A stretch of 64,000 bases of DNA from Nocardioides sp. zg-1308 (GTDB lineage: Bacteria; Actinomycetota; Actinomycetes; Propionibacteriales; Nocardioidaceae), in assembly GCF_013155375.1 (NCBI RefSeq), contig NZ_JABJQY010000005.1, positions 124,001-188,000 of the forward strand, written 5' to 3'. The notes under the pieces were generated by a model, which had not been told where the DNA came from, made no database searches, and saw nothing but the letters and a program-made list of their open reading frames with translations. Positions within the stretch are counted from its first letter, which is position 1. Each line of letters begins with the position of its first letter. The position numbers and the translations under genes were made by a program. Below, piece after piece: positions 7,867 to 16,093 of this stretch.

Positions 7867-8607
7867 ATGGCACAGCCCTCCGCGAGCGACCGCCGCCAGT
7901 CCGTCCGCACCGGCGTGGTGTGGGAGGGCGTACGCCGCCTGCTGGACGACGGCACTCCCGGCGAGCCGGTCCGGATCGTCGACATCGGCGGCGGCACGGG
8001 CGGTTTCGCGGTGCCCCTCGCCGAGCTCGGCCACACCGTCCAGGTCATCGACCCCAGTCCCGACGCCCTCGCGGCCCTCGACCGCCGGGCCCGCGAGCGC
8101 GGGGTGGCCGACCGCGTCACCGGCCAGCAGGGCGACCTGTCCGACCTGGGCGACCTCGTCGACGAGGCCGACCTCGTCCTGTGCCACGGCGTCCTGGAGA
8201 TGGTCGACGACCCCGCCGCCTCCCTCTCCTCGATCGCCGCGGTGCTGCGTCCCGGTGGTCACCTCAGCCTGCTGGTGGCCCAGCGTCACGCCGCCGTGGT
8301 GGCGCGCGCCATGGCCGGACACTTCCAGGCCGCCCGCGAGCTGCTCGACGCAGGCCCGGCGGCCGGGTCCGGGCACCGGGGCGGGCGCCGCTTCACCCAC
8401 GACGACGTGGTCGACCTGCTCGCCGCGGCCGGCCTGCAGCCGGCGTCCGTGCAGGCGGTCCGGGTGTTCGCCGACCTGGTGCCCGGCAGCCTCCTCGACG
8501 TCGAGCCCGGTGCGACGGCTGCCCTCCTCGAGCTCGAGCGCGCCGTCGCCACCCGCCCGGAATACCTCCCCCTCGCGACGCAGCTGCACGTCCTCGCCGG
8601 TCGCTGA
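7867..8607 (+). CDS. Class I SAM-dependent methyltransferase
   Basis: A 246-residue Rossmann-fold methyltransferase. Motif I is VDIGGGTGGFAVPLAELG near residues 38-55, followed by an acidic residue in VIDPSPDAL, then motif IV around LVLCHGVLEMVDDP and the post-motif segment VLRPGGHLSLLV. Its layout (N-terminal helices, C-terminal mixed cap) resembles small-molecule methyltransferases of the UbiE/CmoA type, but the substrate cannot be read from sequence. It lies between two translesion polymerase genes, with no sign that it shares their regulation. Confidence 0.8.
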   Translation: MAQPSASDRRQSVRTGVVWEGVRRLLDDGTPGEPVRIVDIGGGTGGFAVPLAELGHTVQVIDPSPDALAALDRRARERGVADRVTGQQGDLSDLGDLVDEADLVLCHGVLEMVDDPAASLSSIAAVLRPGGHLSLLVAQRHAAVVARAMAGHFQAARELLDAGPAAGSGHRGGRRFTHDDVVDLLAAAGLQPASVQAVRVFADLVPGSLLDVEPGATAALLELERAVATRPEYLPLATQLHVLAGR

Positions 8608-8676
8608 CCGGTCGCAGGTCCCTCCACGCGTCCGCCGGAGCGCCCCGCGTGCCGCCGCACTCCCGGGCGGCGGCCG

Positions 8677-9846
8677 GTGACCGACACCCCGATCCTCCAC
8701 GTCGACATGGACGCGTTCTACGCGTCCGTGGCGCTGCGCGAGCGTCCCGACCTCGTCGACGAGCCCGTGGTGGTGGGCGGCAGCGGGCGCGGCGTGGTGC
8801 TGGCCGCCAACTACGTCGCGCGCCACTACGGCATCCGCTCGGCGCTGCCGATGACCCGCGTCCGCCGGCTCTGCCCGCACGTGGTGGTGCTCGCTCCCGA
8901 CTACGCCACCTTCACCAGCGTCTCGGCGTCGGTGATGGAGACGTTCCGCGAGGTCACGCCGGTCGTCGAGGCGATGTCGCTGGACGAGGCGTTCCTCGAC
9001 GTGCGCGGGTCCACACGCCGCCTCGGCCCGCCGCGGCAGATCGCCGAGCAGCTGCGCTCGACCATCCACGACGAGCAAGGCATCACCTGCTCGGTCGGCG
9101 TGGCCGCGTCGGTGTCGGTGGCCAAGCTGGCCAGCCGCCGGGCCAAGCCCGACGGCGTGGTCGTGGTCCCGCCCGCCGAGGTCACGTCCTTCCTGCACCC
9201 CCTCGACGTCGGTGAGCTCTACGGGGTGGGGGAGAAGACCCAGGCGCTGCTCCACCGGTTCGGCCTGCTCACCGTCGGCGACGTGGCGCACACCCCGCTG
9301 CGCACCCTCCAGCGTGCGGTCGGGGCGCACCTCGGTCGCGAGCTCCACCACCTCGCGTGGGGCACCGATCGCAGCGAGCTCGTGCCGCGGGCCGGGGACC
9401 ACGAGCCCGAACGGTCGATGGGCGCCGACGAGACGTTCGCCCGCGACACCGACGACCGCGAGTTCGTCGTGCGGGAGCTGCTGCGGCTGTCCGCCAAGGT
9501 GGGCGGGCGGATGCGTGCCGCCGGGGTGGCCGGCCGCACGATCACGCTCAAGGTGCGCTTCGCCGACTTCACGACGATCACCCGGTCGCGCACGATGCCC
9601 GAGGCCACCGACGTGACCGTGGAGATCCACCGCACGGTGACACGGCTCTACGACGCGCTCGGCCTCCAGCGCGCGCGGCTCCGCCTGGTCGGCGTGCGCG
9701 TCGAGGGCCTGGTGCCGCGCGACACGGTCCACCATCAGCTCGTGCTGGGCGAGCCTGAGCGCGGGTGGCCCGAGGCCGACCGCGCGGTGGACCGGGCGAC
9801 GAGGCGGTTCGGGTCGGCGGCGGTCCGGCCCGGGAGCCTGATGTGA
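8677..9846 (+). CDS. dinB: DNA polymerase IV (Y family)
   Basis: A 389-residue Y-family polymerase for translesion synthesis. Catalytic residues are D10 (HVDMDAFYA) and D103-E104 (SLDEAFLD), with the steric-gate aromatic F13-Y14 following the first motif. The palm continues with VGVAASVSVAKLASRRAKPDG, then a helix-hairpin-helix thumb (DVGELYGVGEKT) and a C-terminal little-finger domain. It starts at GTG 8677 and ends LM without an obvious beta-clamp motif. I see no SOS box upstream, unlike dnaE2 5 kb earlier. Confidence 0.92.
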   Translation: MTDTPILHVDMDAFYASVALRERPDLVDEPVVVGGSGRGVVLAANYVARHYGIRSALPMTRVRRLCPHVVVLAPDYATFTSVSASVMETFREVTPVVEAMSLDEAFLDVRGSTRRLGPPRQIAEQLRSTIHDEQGITCSVGVAASVSVAKLASRRAKPDGVVVVPPAEVTSFLHPLDVGELYGVGEKTQALLHRFGLLTVGDVAHTPLRTLQRAVGAHLGRELHHLAWGTDRSELVPRAGDHEPERSMGADETFARDTDDREFVVRELLRLSAKVGGRMRAAGVAGRTITLKVRFADFTTITRSRTMPEATDVTVEIHRTVTRLYDALGLQRARLRLVGVRVEGLVPRDTVHHQLVLGEPERGWPEADRAVDRATRRFGSAAVRPGSLM

Positions 9847-9910
9847 CCGGCCGGCGACCGGTCCTGGGACCAACCTTGGACATCCGTCCCGCCTGCGGAC
9901 CCTGCGTGAG

Positions 9911-9924
9911 GGTGAATTTTCACC
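9911..9924. promoter_or_regulatory. Palindrome upstream of DUF3040 gene
   Basis: GGTGAATTTTCACC is an inverted repeat with six-base arms and a two-base centre, in an AT-rich patch of an otherwise GC-rich intergenic region. It is 64 bases before the DUF3040 start and 32 bases before a TAGACT -10 (9956-9961), a plausible operator position. No regulator is identified. Confidence 0.4.
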
Positions 9925-9987
9925 ATGACGCCTACCCTTGGTGCACCGGCGTGCCTAGACTTGCAAGTGAAGAGGTGAGGAGGAACC

Positions 9988-10425
9988 GTGGAGCTCTCCG
10001 AGGAAGAACTGCGACTGCTCGAGCAGATGGAACGCGCCCTCGTCGAAGAGGACCCGAAGCTCGCCTCCACCTTGCGTGGCACGTCGTTCCAACGCATGGC
10101 TCGTCGCCGCATGATCCTGGGCGGCGCCATCCTCCTCGTCGGCATCGGCCTGCTCATCGTCGCGGTCCTGCTCGACCTCACCGCCGTCCTCCAGACCGTG
10201 GTCGGCGTGCTCGGCTTCGTGGTGATGCTGGGTGGCGCGATCCTCGCGCTGACCTCCGCCCGCAGCCCGGGGCACTCGGTGCCCAAGGTGCGTGCCTCCG
10301 GCAAGTCCGGCCTCGGCGTCGTCGACGGTGGTCGTCCGCACCGCCCGAGCCGCCAGCGCTCCGGCAGCCCCTTCATGGAGCGCATGGAGGAGCGGTGGCG
10401 CCGCCGCCGCGAGCGCGGCCTCTGA
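9988..10425 (+). CDS. DUF3040 domain protein
   Basis: A 145-residue actinobacterial DUF3040 protein. The N-terminal signature is LSEEELRLLEQMERAL, where DP and the following helix form the family motif, then two transmembrane helices at about residues 46-66 and 71-91, then a basic cytoplasmic tail ending in RRRRERGL. The family is usually found just upstream of the mraZ/dcw region, as here. The GTG start is preceded at five bases by GAGGAGG. Function is unknown; a link to division is only positional. Confidence 0.85.
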   Translation: MELSEEELRLLEQMERALVEEDPKLASTLRGTSFQRMARRRMILGGAILLVGIGLLIVAVLLDLTAVLQTVVGVLGFVVMLGGAILALTSARSPGHSVPKVRASGKSGLGVVDGGRPHRPSRQRSGSPFMERMEERWRRRRERGL

Positions 10426-10442
10426 CCCACCCGCCGCACTGA

Positions 10443-10468
10443 CCCGCGGGACCGCACCGGTCCGCGGG
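10443..10468 (+). terminator. Terminator-like hairpin after DUF3040
   Basis: CCCGCGG(G)ACC and GGTCCGCGGG form a stem of about ten pairs with one bulge and a short loop. No T-run follows. It lies 18 bases after the DUF3040 stop. Confidence 0.45.
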
Positions 10469-10600
10469 AGGGTGTCGTTGCTCCACCGTCCGAGCCGCGT
10501 CTCGCCGCGTGCTGCCGAGACGCGACGACCCACGTCCCCAAGGGAGCGGTGCGCCAGCCACATCCGGCGCTGACGGAACCTGGCTCAGCCACCGCCGCGC

Positions 10601-10622
10601 CGGGGACACGCCCGCGTCCCCG
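10601..10622 (-). terminator. Terminator-like hairpin after the transglutaminase operon
   Basis: CGGGGAC and GTCCCCG form a seven-pair stem just past the stop of the minus-strand transglutaminase gene, in the convergent gap with DUF3040. No T-run is present. Confidence 0.4.
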
Positions 10623-10627
10623 CGTGA

Positions 10628-13003
10628 TCAGCCGACGAGCTCGTCGACCGTCCGCGTGGTCTCGCCGTCCGGCGTCGCGGTGCGGGTCCGGCTCGAGCGG
10701 GGCGGACGCCCCGGTCGGCGCCAGGACGTACGCCGTCCGACGACCGACGCGGGCCACCAGGCGGCACGTCGTACGTCACGGGGCGGGACACCGGCCGCGA
10801 GCGACTCCTCGACGAGGCTCGCGTCCCCGGCGAACCGGTCGGCGGTGAAGGTCTCCGGGTCGCGGGCGTAGCGGCTGTGCTCGAGCGCCACCACGAGGCG
10901 GTCGAGGGCGTGGGCGGCCTCCGGCGCCTGGTCGCGGCCGCGGCGCGGACGATCGGGGCGCGGGCCGTCGGAGGCAGGGGCGGCGAGCTGCCGGCCCAGC
11001 CAGTCGCCGACGCGGCGGGGTGAGCGGCCCGCGGGCCAGGCGTGGCCCAGGTCTCGTGCGACGTCGGCCAGCTCCACCCACAGGTCCTCGATGTCGCCGG
11101 CCAGCCGGCGACGGCGGCGGGCGCCGCGGACCAGCCGGGGGGTCAGCAGGACGAGGGCGAGCAGCCCGAGCCCGAGGAGGCCGGCCAGGACCGGCACCCA
11201 GGGGATCGACGAGGTGTCCTCGTCGGCCGACTCCGAGTCGGCGCTCGGCGACTCGCCGCGCTCGGGGAGCAGCTCGGTAGAGCTGCTCGCGCTCGGCGAC
11301 GGCGCCTCGGTGACGGCCTCGAACTCGGCGCTGGTGTACTCCGGGATGCCGGTCGCGCGCGCCTGCGGGGTGGGCTCGAAGCGCACCCAGCCCGACCCGG
11401 GGAAGTAGAGCTCCGGCCAGGCGTGCAGGTCGTGCGAGGAGAACTCCCACGAGCCGCTGGTCGACTTCTCCGGCTCGAGGAACCCGACCGCGACCCGGCT
11501 GGGGATGCCGATGACCCGCGCCATGATCGCCATGGCGGCGGCGAACTGCTCGCAGTAGCCGACCTTGTCGTCGAGGAACTGGGCCAGGTCCGCACCCCCG
11601 CCGCCGGCCGACTCCACCTGCCCGAGGTCGTAGCGGAAGCCGCCGTCCTCGCGGAACCACTGCTGCAGCACCTGGGCCTTCTGGAACCGGGTCGGGGCGT
11701 CGGCGGTCAGGCTGGCGGCCTGCCGGCGGATCTCGTTGTTGAGGTTGGTCGGCACGTCGGTGAAGATGCCGGCCACCGACCCGGCGCCCGAGACCGACTC
11801 GTTCATCGACTGCGCGTCGTAGGTCAGCTGGGCGCCGGTGAAGTCGTAGGTGCGGTCGGCGGTCGTCACGTCGTCGCGTGCGCCGATGAAGTCACGGGTG
11901 CTCACGTCGTAGCGCCAGTCGGTGCCGGCCGCGATCCGGGTGACCTGCGCGGTGGTGGGGAGCCAGGCCGAGCTGAAGTCCGGACTGACCCGGACGTCGT
12001 ACTTGAACTCCCGGCGCGCCACGTCGCTGGAGACGCCGTCGAGCGGCGGCAGCGAGCCGGTGGCGGTCTGCGTCTCGGGGATCTCGCGGTCGCCGGGGGT
12101 CCAGGTGGAGCCGTTGAACCGGGCGAGCACCGAGATCCGGAGGTACGTCGGCCGCGGGCCGGGGGTGGTGACCCACAGCAGCGGGACGTCCTCCCCGCGG
12201 GCCAGGTCGCGGCGCAGGTCGACCATCGGGTCCTTGACCTCGACCTCGCGGGTGCCCGGGCCGTTGCCGTCGAAGACGCTCATGCTCATCGTGGGGACGG
12301 CCGCCGGCACCACCACGGCGAGCGCGATCGCGGCGGCGCCGAGGGCCACGGCGGTGTTGCCGATGGCGCCGGTGCGCACGGAGAACGACGCCTTCTCGCC
12401 CTCGGGCGAGCGGCCCCACGAGGTGACGTGGTCGCTGTGCTGGATGTAGACGAGGGTGAGGAACAGCGCGGCGATGACGGCGAAGAGCCACCACGACACG
12501 GCCTCGCCGGTGACCGCCACCGGCAGGGTGTACGCCGCCAGCAGCACGAGCCCGGCCACCGGTGCGCGGCGCAGGGTGCAGGCGATGACGTCGACGAGGA
12601 GGACCACGAGCGTGCCGCCGACGAGCAGCAGCGGGTGGACGGGCGGGACGCCGAGCTGGACCGGCGCGGCGTAGCTGCGCGAGGTCTCCATCGCGTCGCC
12701 GAGCGCCACCCGGAACGCGTCGACGTTGTCAGGCGTCGGCAGCGGGGAGCCGGTCGTGGTGCCGAGGACCAGCAGGCCGCCCACGACGAGCTGCGCGCCG
12801 ATGATGGCCGGGGCCGGCAGGCGGCTCCACCTCGCCAACGCGCCGCCGCCCGCGAGGACGACGCCGATGAAGAGCAGCGGGAAGCCCACCTCGGCGAAGC
12901 CGGCGGTCAGGACGCGCCACGACAGGATCGTCACCCAGGCGGCCAGCATGGCGATGCCCGCCACCCTGAGCTGGTGGGGGAGCGTGCTCCAGGAGGACCT
13001 CAT
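10628..13003 (-). CDS. Transglutaminase-like (TgpA-type) membrane protein
   Basis: A 791-residue membrane protein. About six transmembrane helices fill residues 15-230, an extracytoplasmic transglutaminase-like domain spans about 430-550, and after a Ser/Glu-rich linker a last helix lies at about 605-630, with a cytoplasmic C-terminal tail. Catalytic-type residues are C484 (GYCEQFA), H527 (DLHAWPEL) and an acidic residue at E543 (RFEPTP), where many relatives have aspartate. It overlaps the DUF58 gene by four bases (ATGA). MoxR-DUF58-transglutaminase is a recurrent bacterial operon thought to act in envelope maintenance. Confidence 0.85.
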   Translation of the reverse strand: MRSSWSTLPHQLRVAGIAMLAAWVTILSWRVLTAGFAEVGFPLLFIGVVLAGGGALARWSRLPAPAIIGAQLVVGGLLVLGTTTGSPLPTPDNVDAFRVALGDAMETSRSYAAPVQLGVPPVHPLLLVGGTLVVLLVDVIACTLRRAPVAGLVLLAAYTLPVAVTGEAVSWWLFAVIAALFLTLVYIQHSDHVTSWGRSPEGEKASFSVRTGAIGNTAVALGAAAIALAVVVPAAVPTMSMSVFDGNGPGTREVEVKDPMVDLRRDLARGEDVPLLWVTTPGPRPTYLRISVLARFNGSTWTPGDREIPETQTATGSLPPLDGVSSDVARREFKYDVRVSPDFSSAWLPTTAQVTRIAAGTDWRYDVSTRDFIGARDDVTTADRTYDFTGAQLTYDAQSMNESVSGAGSVAGIFTDVPTNLNNEIRRQAASLTADAPTRFQKAQVLQQWFREDGGFRYDLGQVESAGGGGADLAQFLDDKVGYCEQFAAAMAIMARVIGIPSRVAVGFLEPEKSTSGSWEFSSHDLHAWPELYFPGSGWVRFEPTPQARATGIPEYTSAEFEAVTEAPSPSASSSTELLPERGESPSADSESADEDTSSIPWVPVLAGLLGLGLLALVLLTPRLVRGARRRRRLAGDIEDLWVELADVARDLGHAWPAGRSPRRVGDWLGRQLAAPASDGPRPDRPRRGRDQAPEAAHALDRLVVALEHSRYARDPETFTADRFAGDASLVEESLAAGVPPRDVRRAAWWPASVVGRRTSWRRPGRPPRSSRTRTATPDGETTRTVDELVG

Positions 13004-14268
13004 CGTCCGACTCCTGTCGAGGCGGTGGACCGGCTCCGCATCATGCCGAGCTCCTGCCAGGCGGTGTCGAGGCGGTCACGGGGACCGAGGGTGACCGAGC
13101 GCCAGCCGGTCGCGGTGAGGTGGGACGCCGCGCCGAGGCCGGGCTGCACCGGCAGGTGCGGCGCCCACGCGTCCACGTCGAGGGCGATCGCCAGGCTGGA
13201 GGACGCGTGGTGCTGGAGCCGGCGCAGGAACGGCAGGTCCATCTCGCCCAGGCCGCCGAAGACGCCGATGGTCAGACCGCCGTTGCCGGGCTCGGCGAGC
13301 CACTGCGTGTCGGGTGCGGGGGAGTGGTCGAGCTGCACCACGGCCAGCGCCTCGAGGAGCGGGATGGTGCTCGCCTCGGCCGCCTGCGAGTGCCACTGCG
13401 TCTCGCGGCTGTCGCCGGAGGCCGTGACCAGCCGGACGGTGTAGCCGTGGTGCGCGAGGTGCACCGCGATCGACGCGGCGGCGGAGACCGCGCCCTCGAG
13501 GGAGCTCGCAGCACCCTGGCCGCGGTGCGAGGTGCCGCGGTTGTCGAGGAAGACGGTGGCGCGCGACTGCCACGGCTGCTCCTCGCGGCGCACCATGAGC
13601 TCGCCGAGCCGGGCCGAGCTGCGCCAGTGGACGCGCCGCAGGTCGTCGCCACGGCGGTACTCGCGCACGGTGACGTCCTCGGCACTGCCGGTGGCGAACG
13701 CGCGCGGACGGTTGTCGCCGGACCCGGTCCACGCGCCGCCCAGCGGGATGCTCGGCAGCGCGATGGTGCGCGGCGTCACCGTCAGCCGCGTGGTCGCGTG
13801 GAACGTACGACCGAGCTCGACGAGGCCGAACGGGTCGGTGACGCGCACCGCCATCGGGCCGATCTCGAACTGCCCGCGCAGCTCGGAGCGGACCTGGTAG
13901 GTCGCGTGGCGGCGCCAGCCGTGGCCGAGCCCCTCGAGCACGAAGCGGGGCCGCGTGCCGAGGACGTAGGGCAGTCGCTCCTCGAGCAGGAGGACGCCGG
14001 TCGGGGTGCGTGACTCGTTGGCGACCGTCAGCTCGACCGTCGCCGGCTGGCCGGCCACCACGAGCTGGGGGGAGAGCGTGCGCACGAGCGCGAGGCGGTA
14101 GCGCGAGCGCCCCACCCACCACGCCGTCAGCAGCGGCAGCACCGCGACCAGCACGCCGATACGGACCACCGAGGAGTGGCCGACGACGATCGCGGCCACC
14201 ACGGTGGTGATGCCGGCGGCCAGGAACGCCCGTCCGCGGACGGTCAGGGCGGCGAGTGCCTCACGCAC
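13000..14268 (-). CDS. DUF58 domain protein
   Basis: A 422-residue protein with two N-terminal transmembrane helices (about 14-30 and 33-50), a beta-rich middle, and the DUF58 signature REYRRGDDLRRVHWRSSAR near residues 200-218. DUF58 is a von Willebrand A-like domain that usually partners a MoxR AAA ATPase. It overlaps moxR by eight bases and the transglutaminase gene by four, so the three are translated as a coupled operon. Exact function is unknown; a role in assembling or activating envelope complexes is inferred from MoxR partners. Confidence 0.85.
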   Translation of the reverse strand: MREALAALTVRGRAFLAAGITTVVAAIVVGHSSVVRIGVLVAVLPLLTAWWVGRSRYRLALVRTLSPQLVVAGQPATVELTVANESRTPTGVLLLEERLPYVLGTRPRFVLEGLGHGWRRHATYQVRSELRGQFEIGPMAVRVTDPFGLVELGRTFHATTRLTVTPRTIALPSIPLGGAWTGSGDNRPRAFATGSAEDVTVREYRRGDDLRRVHWRSSARLGELMVRREEQPWQSRATVFLDNRGTSHRGQGAASSLEGAVSAAASIAVHLAHHGYTVRLVTASGDSRETQWHSQAAEASTIPLLEALAVVQLDHSPAPDTQWLAEPGNGGLTIGVFGGLGEMDLPFLRRLQHHASSSLAIALDVDAWAPHLPVQPGLGAASHLTATGWRSVTLGPRDRLDTAWQELGMMRSRSTASTGVGR

Positions 14269-15241
14269 GGTTCGCGTCGGGGACGGGGACCGACTCCACC
14301 AGCCCGGACAGGATCGCCGCGGTGGTGCGGCCGCTCATCGTCGCCTCGACGTTGGGCAGCAGCCGGTGGGCGAGGACCGGCGAGGTGATGCCGTGGATGT
14401 CGTCGGGCAGGACGTAGTCGCGGCCCTGCGTCGCGGCGACCGCCTTGGCGGCGCGGACGAGGTGGAGCGTGGCCCGCGGCGACGCGCCGAGGTGCAGGTC
14501 GTTGCTCGTGCGGGTGGCGGTCGTCAGCGCGACGGCGTAGCGGTGCACCGCGGACGAGACGTGGACCCGGCCGACGATCTCGATCACCTTGCGGATCTCG
14601 CCGGCGTCGGTGACCGGCTCGAGGTCGTCGAGCGGGTTGTGGGCGGTGTGGCCCTCGAGCATCGCGATCTCGGCGGACTCCACCGGGTAGCCGACCGAGA
14701 CCCGCGCCATGAAGCGGTCGCGCTGGGCCTCGGGGAGGGCGTAGGTGCCCTCCATCTCGATGGGGTTCTGGGTGGCGATGACCATGAACGGCTTCTCGAG
14801 CATGTAGGTCGCGTTGTCGACCGTGACCTGGCGCTCCTCCATGGCCTCGAGGAGGGCGGACTGCGTCTTGGGGGAGGCCCGGTTGATCTCGTCGCCGACC
14901 ACGATGTTGGCGAAGACGCCGCCGGGGCGGAACTCGAACTCCCGGGTGTCCTGGTTGAACACCGACACGCCCGTGACGTCGGAGGGCAGCAGGTCGGGGG
15001 TGAACTGGATCCGGCGCACGGAGCAGTCGATGCTGCGCGCCAGGGCCTTGCTCAGCTGGGTCTTGCCGACGCCGGGGACGTCCTCGATGAGCAGGTGGCC
15101 CTCCGCGAGCAGGACGACGAGCGCGGCGTTGACCACGTCGGGCTTGCCGGCGATCACGCGCTCGATGTTGTGGCGGACCGCGCCGGTGACCCGGTGCACG
15201 GTGTCCAGGTCGGGCGCCTGCCCGGAAAGCCCAGTCGTCAC
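14261..15241 (-). CDS. MoxR-family AAA+ ATPase
   Basis: A 326-residue MoxR ATPase, a chaperone-like AAA+ protein. Walker A is GVGKT at about residues 57-61, Walker B is VVGDEINRASPKTQ, sensor 1 is VIATQNPIEMEGTYALPEAQ, and a lid domain follows. I chose GTG 15241 because GAGGGG lies ten bases upstream on the minus strand. ATG 15265 in the same frame is possible but has no ribosome-binding site. It heads the operon with DUF58 and the transglutaminase, divergent from mraZ. Confidence 0.88.
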   Translation of the reverse strand: MTTGLSGQAPDLDTVHRVTGAVRHNIERVIAGKPDVVNAALVVLLAEGHLLIEDVPGVGKTQLSKALARSIDCSVRRIQFTPDLLPSDVTGVSVFNQDTREFEFRPGGVFANIVVGDEINRASPKTQSALLEAMEERQVTVDNATYMLEKPFMVIATQNPIEMEGTYALPEAQRDRFMARVSVGYPVESAEIAMLEGHTAHNPLDDLEPVTDAGEIRKVIEIVGRVHVSSAVHRYAVALTTATRTSNDLHLGASPRATLHLVRAAKAVAATQGRDYVLPDDIHGITSPVLAHRLLPNVEATMSGRTTAAILSGLVESVPVPDANRA

Positions 15242-15277
15242 GTTGTGTCCGTCCCCTCGCTGCATGCTCGTGACCAC

Positions 15278-15301
15278 GGTATGTGGTGCGCGCAACATAC
15301 C
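15278..15301. promoter_or_regulatory. 24-bp palindrome over the moxR promoter
   Basis: GGTATGTG...CAACATACC is an inverted repeat in which seven outer base pairs match perfectly and the centre is TGCGCGCA. A minus-strand TACCGT at 15276-15281, a candidate moxR -10, overlaps it. It looks like a dimeric repressor site. Confidence 0.5.
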
Positions 15302-15362
15302 GGGCCACCCTCGCCCGGCAGCGCCTTCCGACCGCCGGCCGAGCTGCCCCTGCGCCCCGTTC

Positions 15363-15412
15363 CCCCACTTCGCTCCACCACCGGGTGCCCTTCCTCCCCA
15401 CCGGCGCTCCAC
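15363..15412 (-). promoter_or_regulatory. MraZ-like boxes facing moxR
   Basis: On the minus strand GTGGGG (15363-15368) and GTGGAG (15373-15378) are 10 bases apart, and a second pair lies at 15396-15401 and 15407-15412 (11 bases apart). The 15-base sequence covering the first pair (15365-15379) is an exact inverted copy of 15543-15557 in the mraZ promoter. MraZ may therefore also bind the moxR side. Confidence 0.45.
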
Positions 15413-15424
15413 CACGGCCCTGCT

Positions 15425-15452
15425 GAGCGTGGATCGGGGCGGTTCCACGCTC
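15425..15452. promoter_or_regulatory. Inverted repeat between moxR and mraZ
   Basis: GAGCGTGG and CCACGCTC are a perfect eight-base inverted repeat with a 12-base spacer, in the 379-bp divergent intergenic region. It could be an operator or an mRNA hairpin. Apart from the sites listed here this intergenic region holds no gene. Confidence 0.35.
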
Positions 15453-15537
15453 GACGAGGGCTGCCGTCGGGCAGCGACGGACCGACGCGTCCGACCCGAC
15501 AACGCGCAAATTGCCGCCGGAGACACGCTCGATCTGG

Positions 15538-15579
15538 TTGACGGTGGAGCGAAGTGGAGTACTGTGGTGCGAAGTGGGG
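15538..15579 (+). promoter_or_regulatory. dcw promoter with four MraZ-type boxes
   Basis: TTGACG (15538-15543) and TACTGT (15560-15565) form a promoter with 16-base spacing. Overlapping it are four direct copies of GTGGNG starting at 15544, 15554, 15564 and 15574, exactly one helical turn (10 bp) apart. E. coli MraZ binds TGGGN repeats with the same 10-bp period upstream of its own gene, so this is very likely the MraZ autoregulatory operator. Confidence 0.8.
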
Positions 15580-15620
15580 GACAGGGTCGATCTTCCCGCC
15601 GAGCAAGGGGGAGGTGCCGG

Positions 15621-16049
15621 ATGTTCTTCGGCACCTACACGCCCAAGCTCGACGAGAAGGGACGCCTCTTCCTCCCCGCCAAGTTCAGGGACGAGCTGAC
15701 GGAGGGACTCGTGGTGACCAGGGGGCAGGAGCGCTGCCTCACCGTCTGGTCGCTGGAGGACTTCGGCCGGCTCACCGACCGGCTCCGCGAGGCGCCGGTC
15801 ACCCAGAAGGGCACCCGTGACTACGTCCGCATGCTGTTCGCGGCCGCCAGCCAGGAGGTGCCCGACAAGCAGGGCCGGATCAACATCCCGGCACCCCTGC
15901 GCGAGTACGCCTCGCTCCGCAAGGAGTGCGTCGTCATCGGCTCGATGAACCGGATCGAGATCTGGGACCCCGCAGCCTGGGCGGCCTACTCCGAGGAGCA
16001 GGAGCAGAAGTTCTCCGAGCTCAGCGACGAGGTCTTCCCCGGGATCTGA
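15621..16049 (+). CDS. mraZ: Transcriptional regulator MraZ
   Basis: A 142-residue MraZ protein with two tandem AbrB-like (SpoVT-type) halves. Each carries a conserved core: DEKGRLFLPAKFRDEL in the first and DKQGRINIPAPLREYA in the second. MraZ forms a ring and binds direct repeats in its own promoter to control the division and cell wall cluster. ATG 15621 is preceded by GGGGGAGG at six bases. It is the first gene of the dcw cluster and its own operator lies at 15544-15579. Confidence 0.95.
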   Translation: MFFGTYTPKLDEKGRLFLPAKFRDELTEGLVVTRGQERCLTVWSLEDFGRLTDRLREAPVTQKGTRDYVRMLFAAASQEVPDKQGRINIPAPLREYASLRKECVVIGSMNRIEIWDPAAWAAYSEEQEQKFSELSDEVFPGI

Positions 16050-16093
16050 GCAGGACCCGCACCACAACTCCACAGCTGACATCGGACCCGCAT

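Noticed and set aside
3849..8120. Minus-strand open frame of about 1420 codons opposite dnaE2
   Set aside because: It is a shadow of dnaE2 caused by high GC; the translation is Arg/Gly/Asp/His-rich without motifs, while the plus strand has a full DnaE2.
8597..8676. SOS box before dinB
   Set aside because: I looked for TCGAAC-N4-GTTCGA or close variants before dinB and saw none.
15302..15620. Long N-terminal extension of mraZ
   Set aside because: The frame stays open far upstream, but it would run through the promoter and MraZ boxes; ATG 15621 has a good ribosome-binding site and gives the family length.
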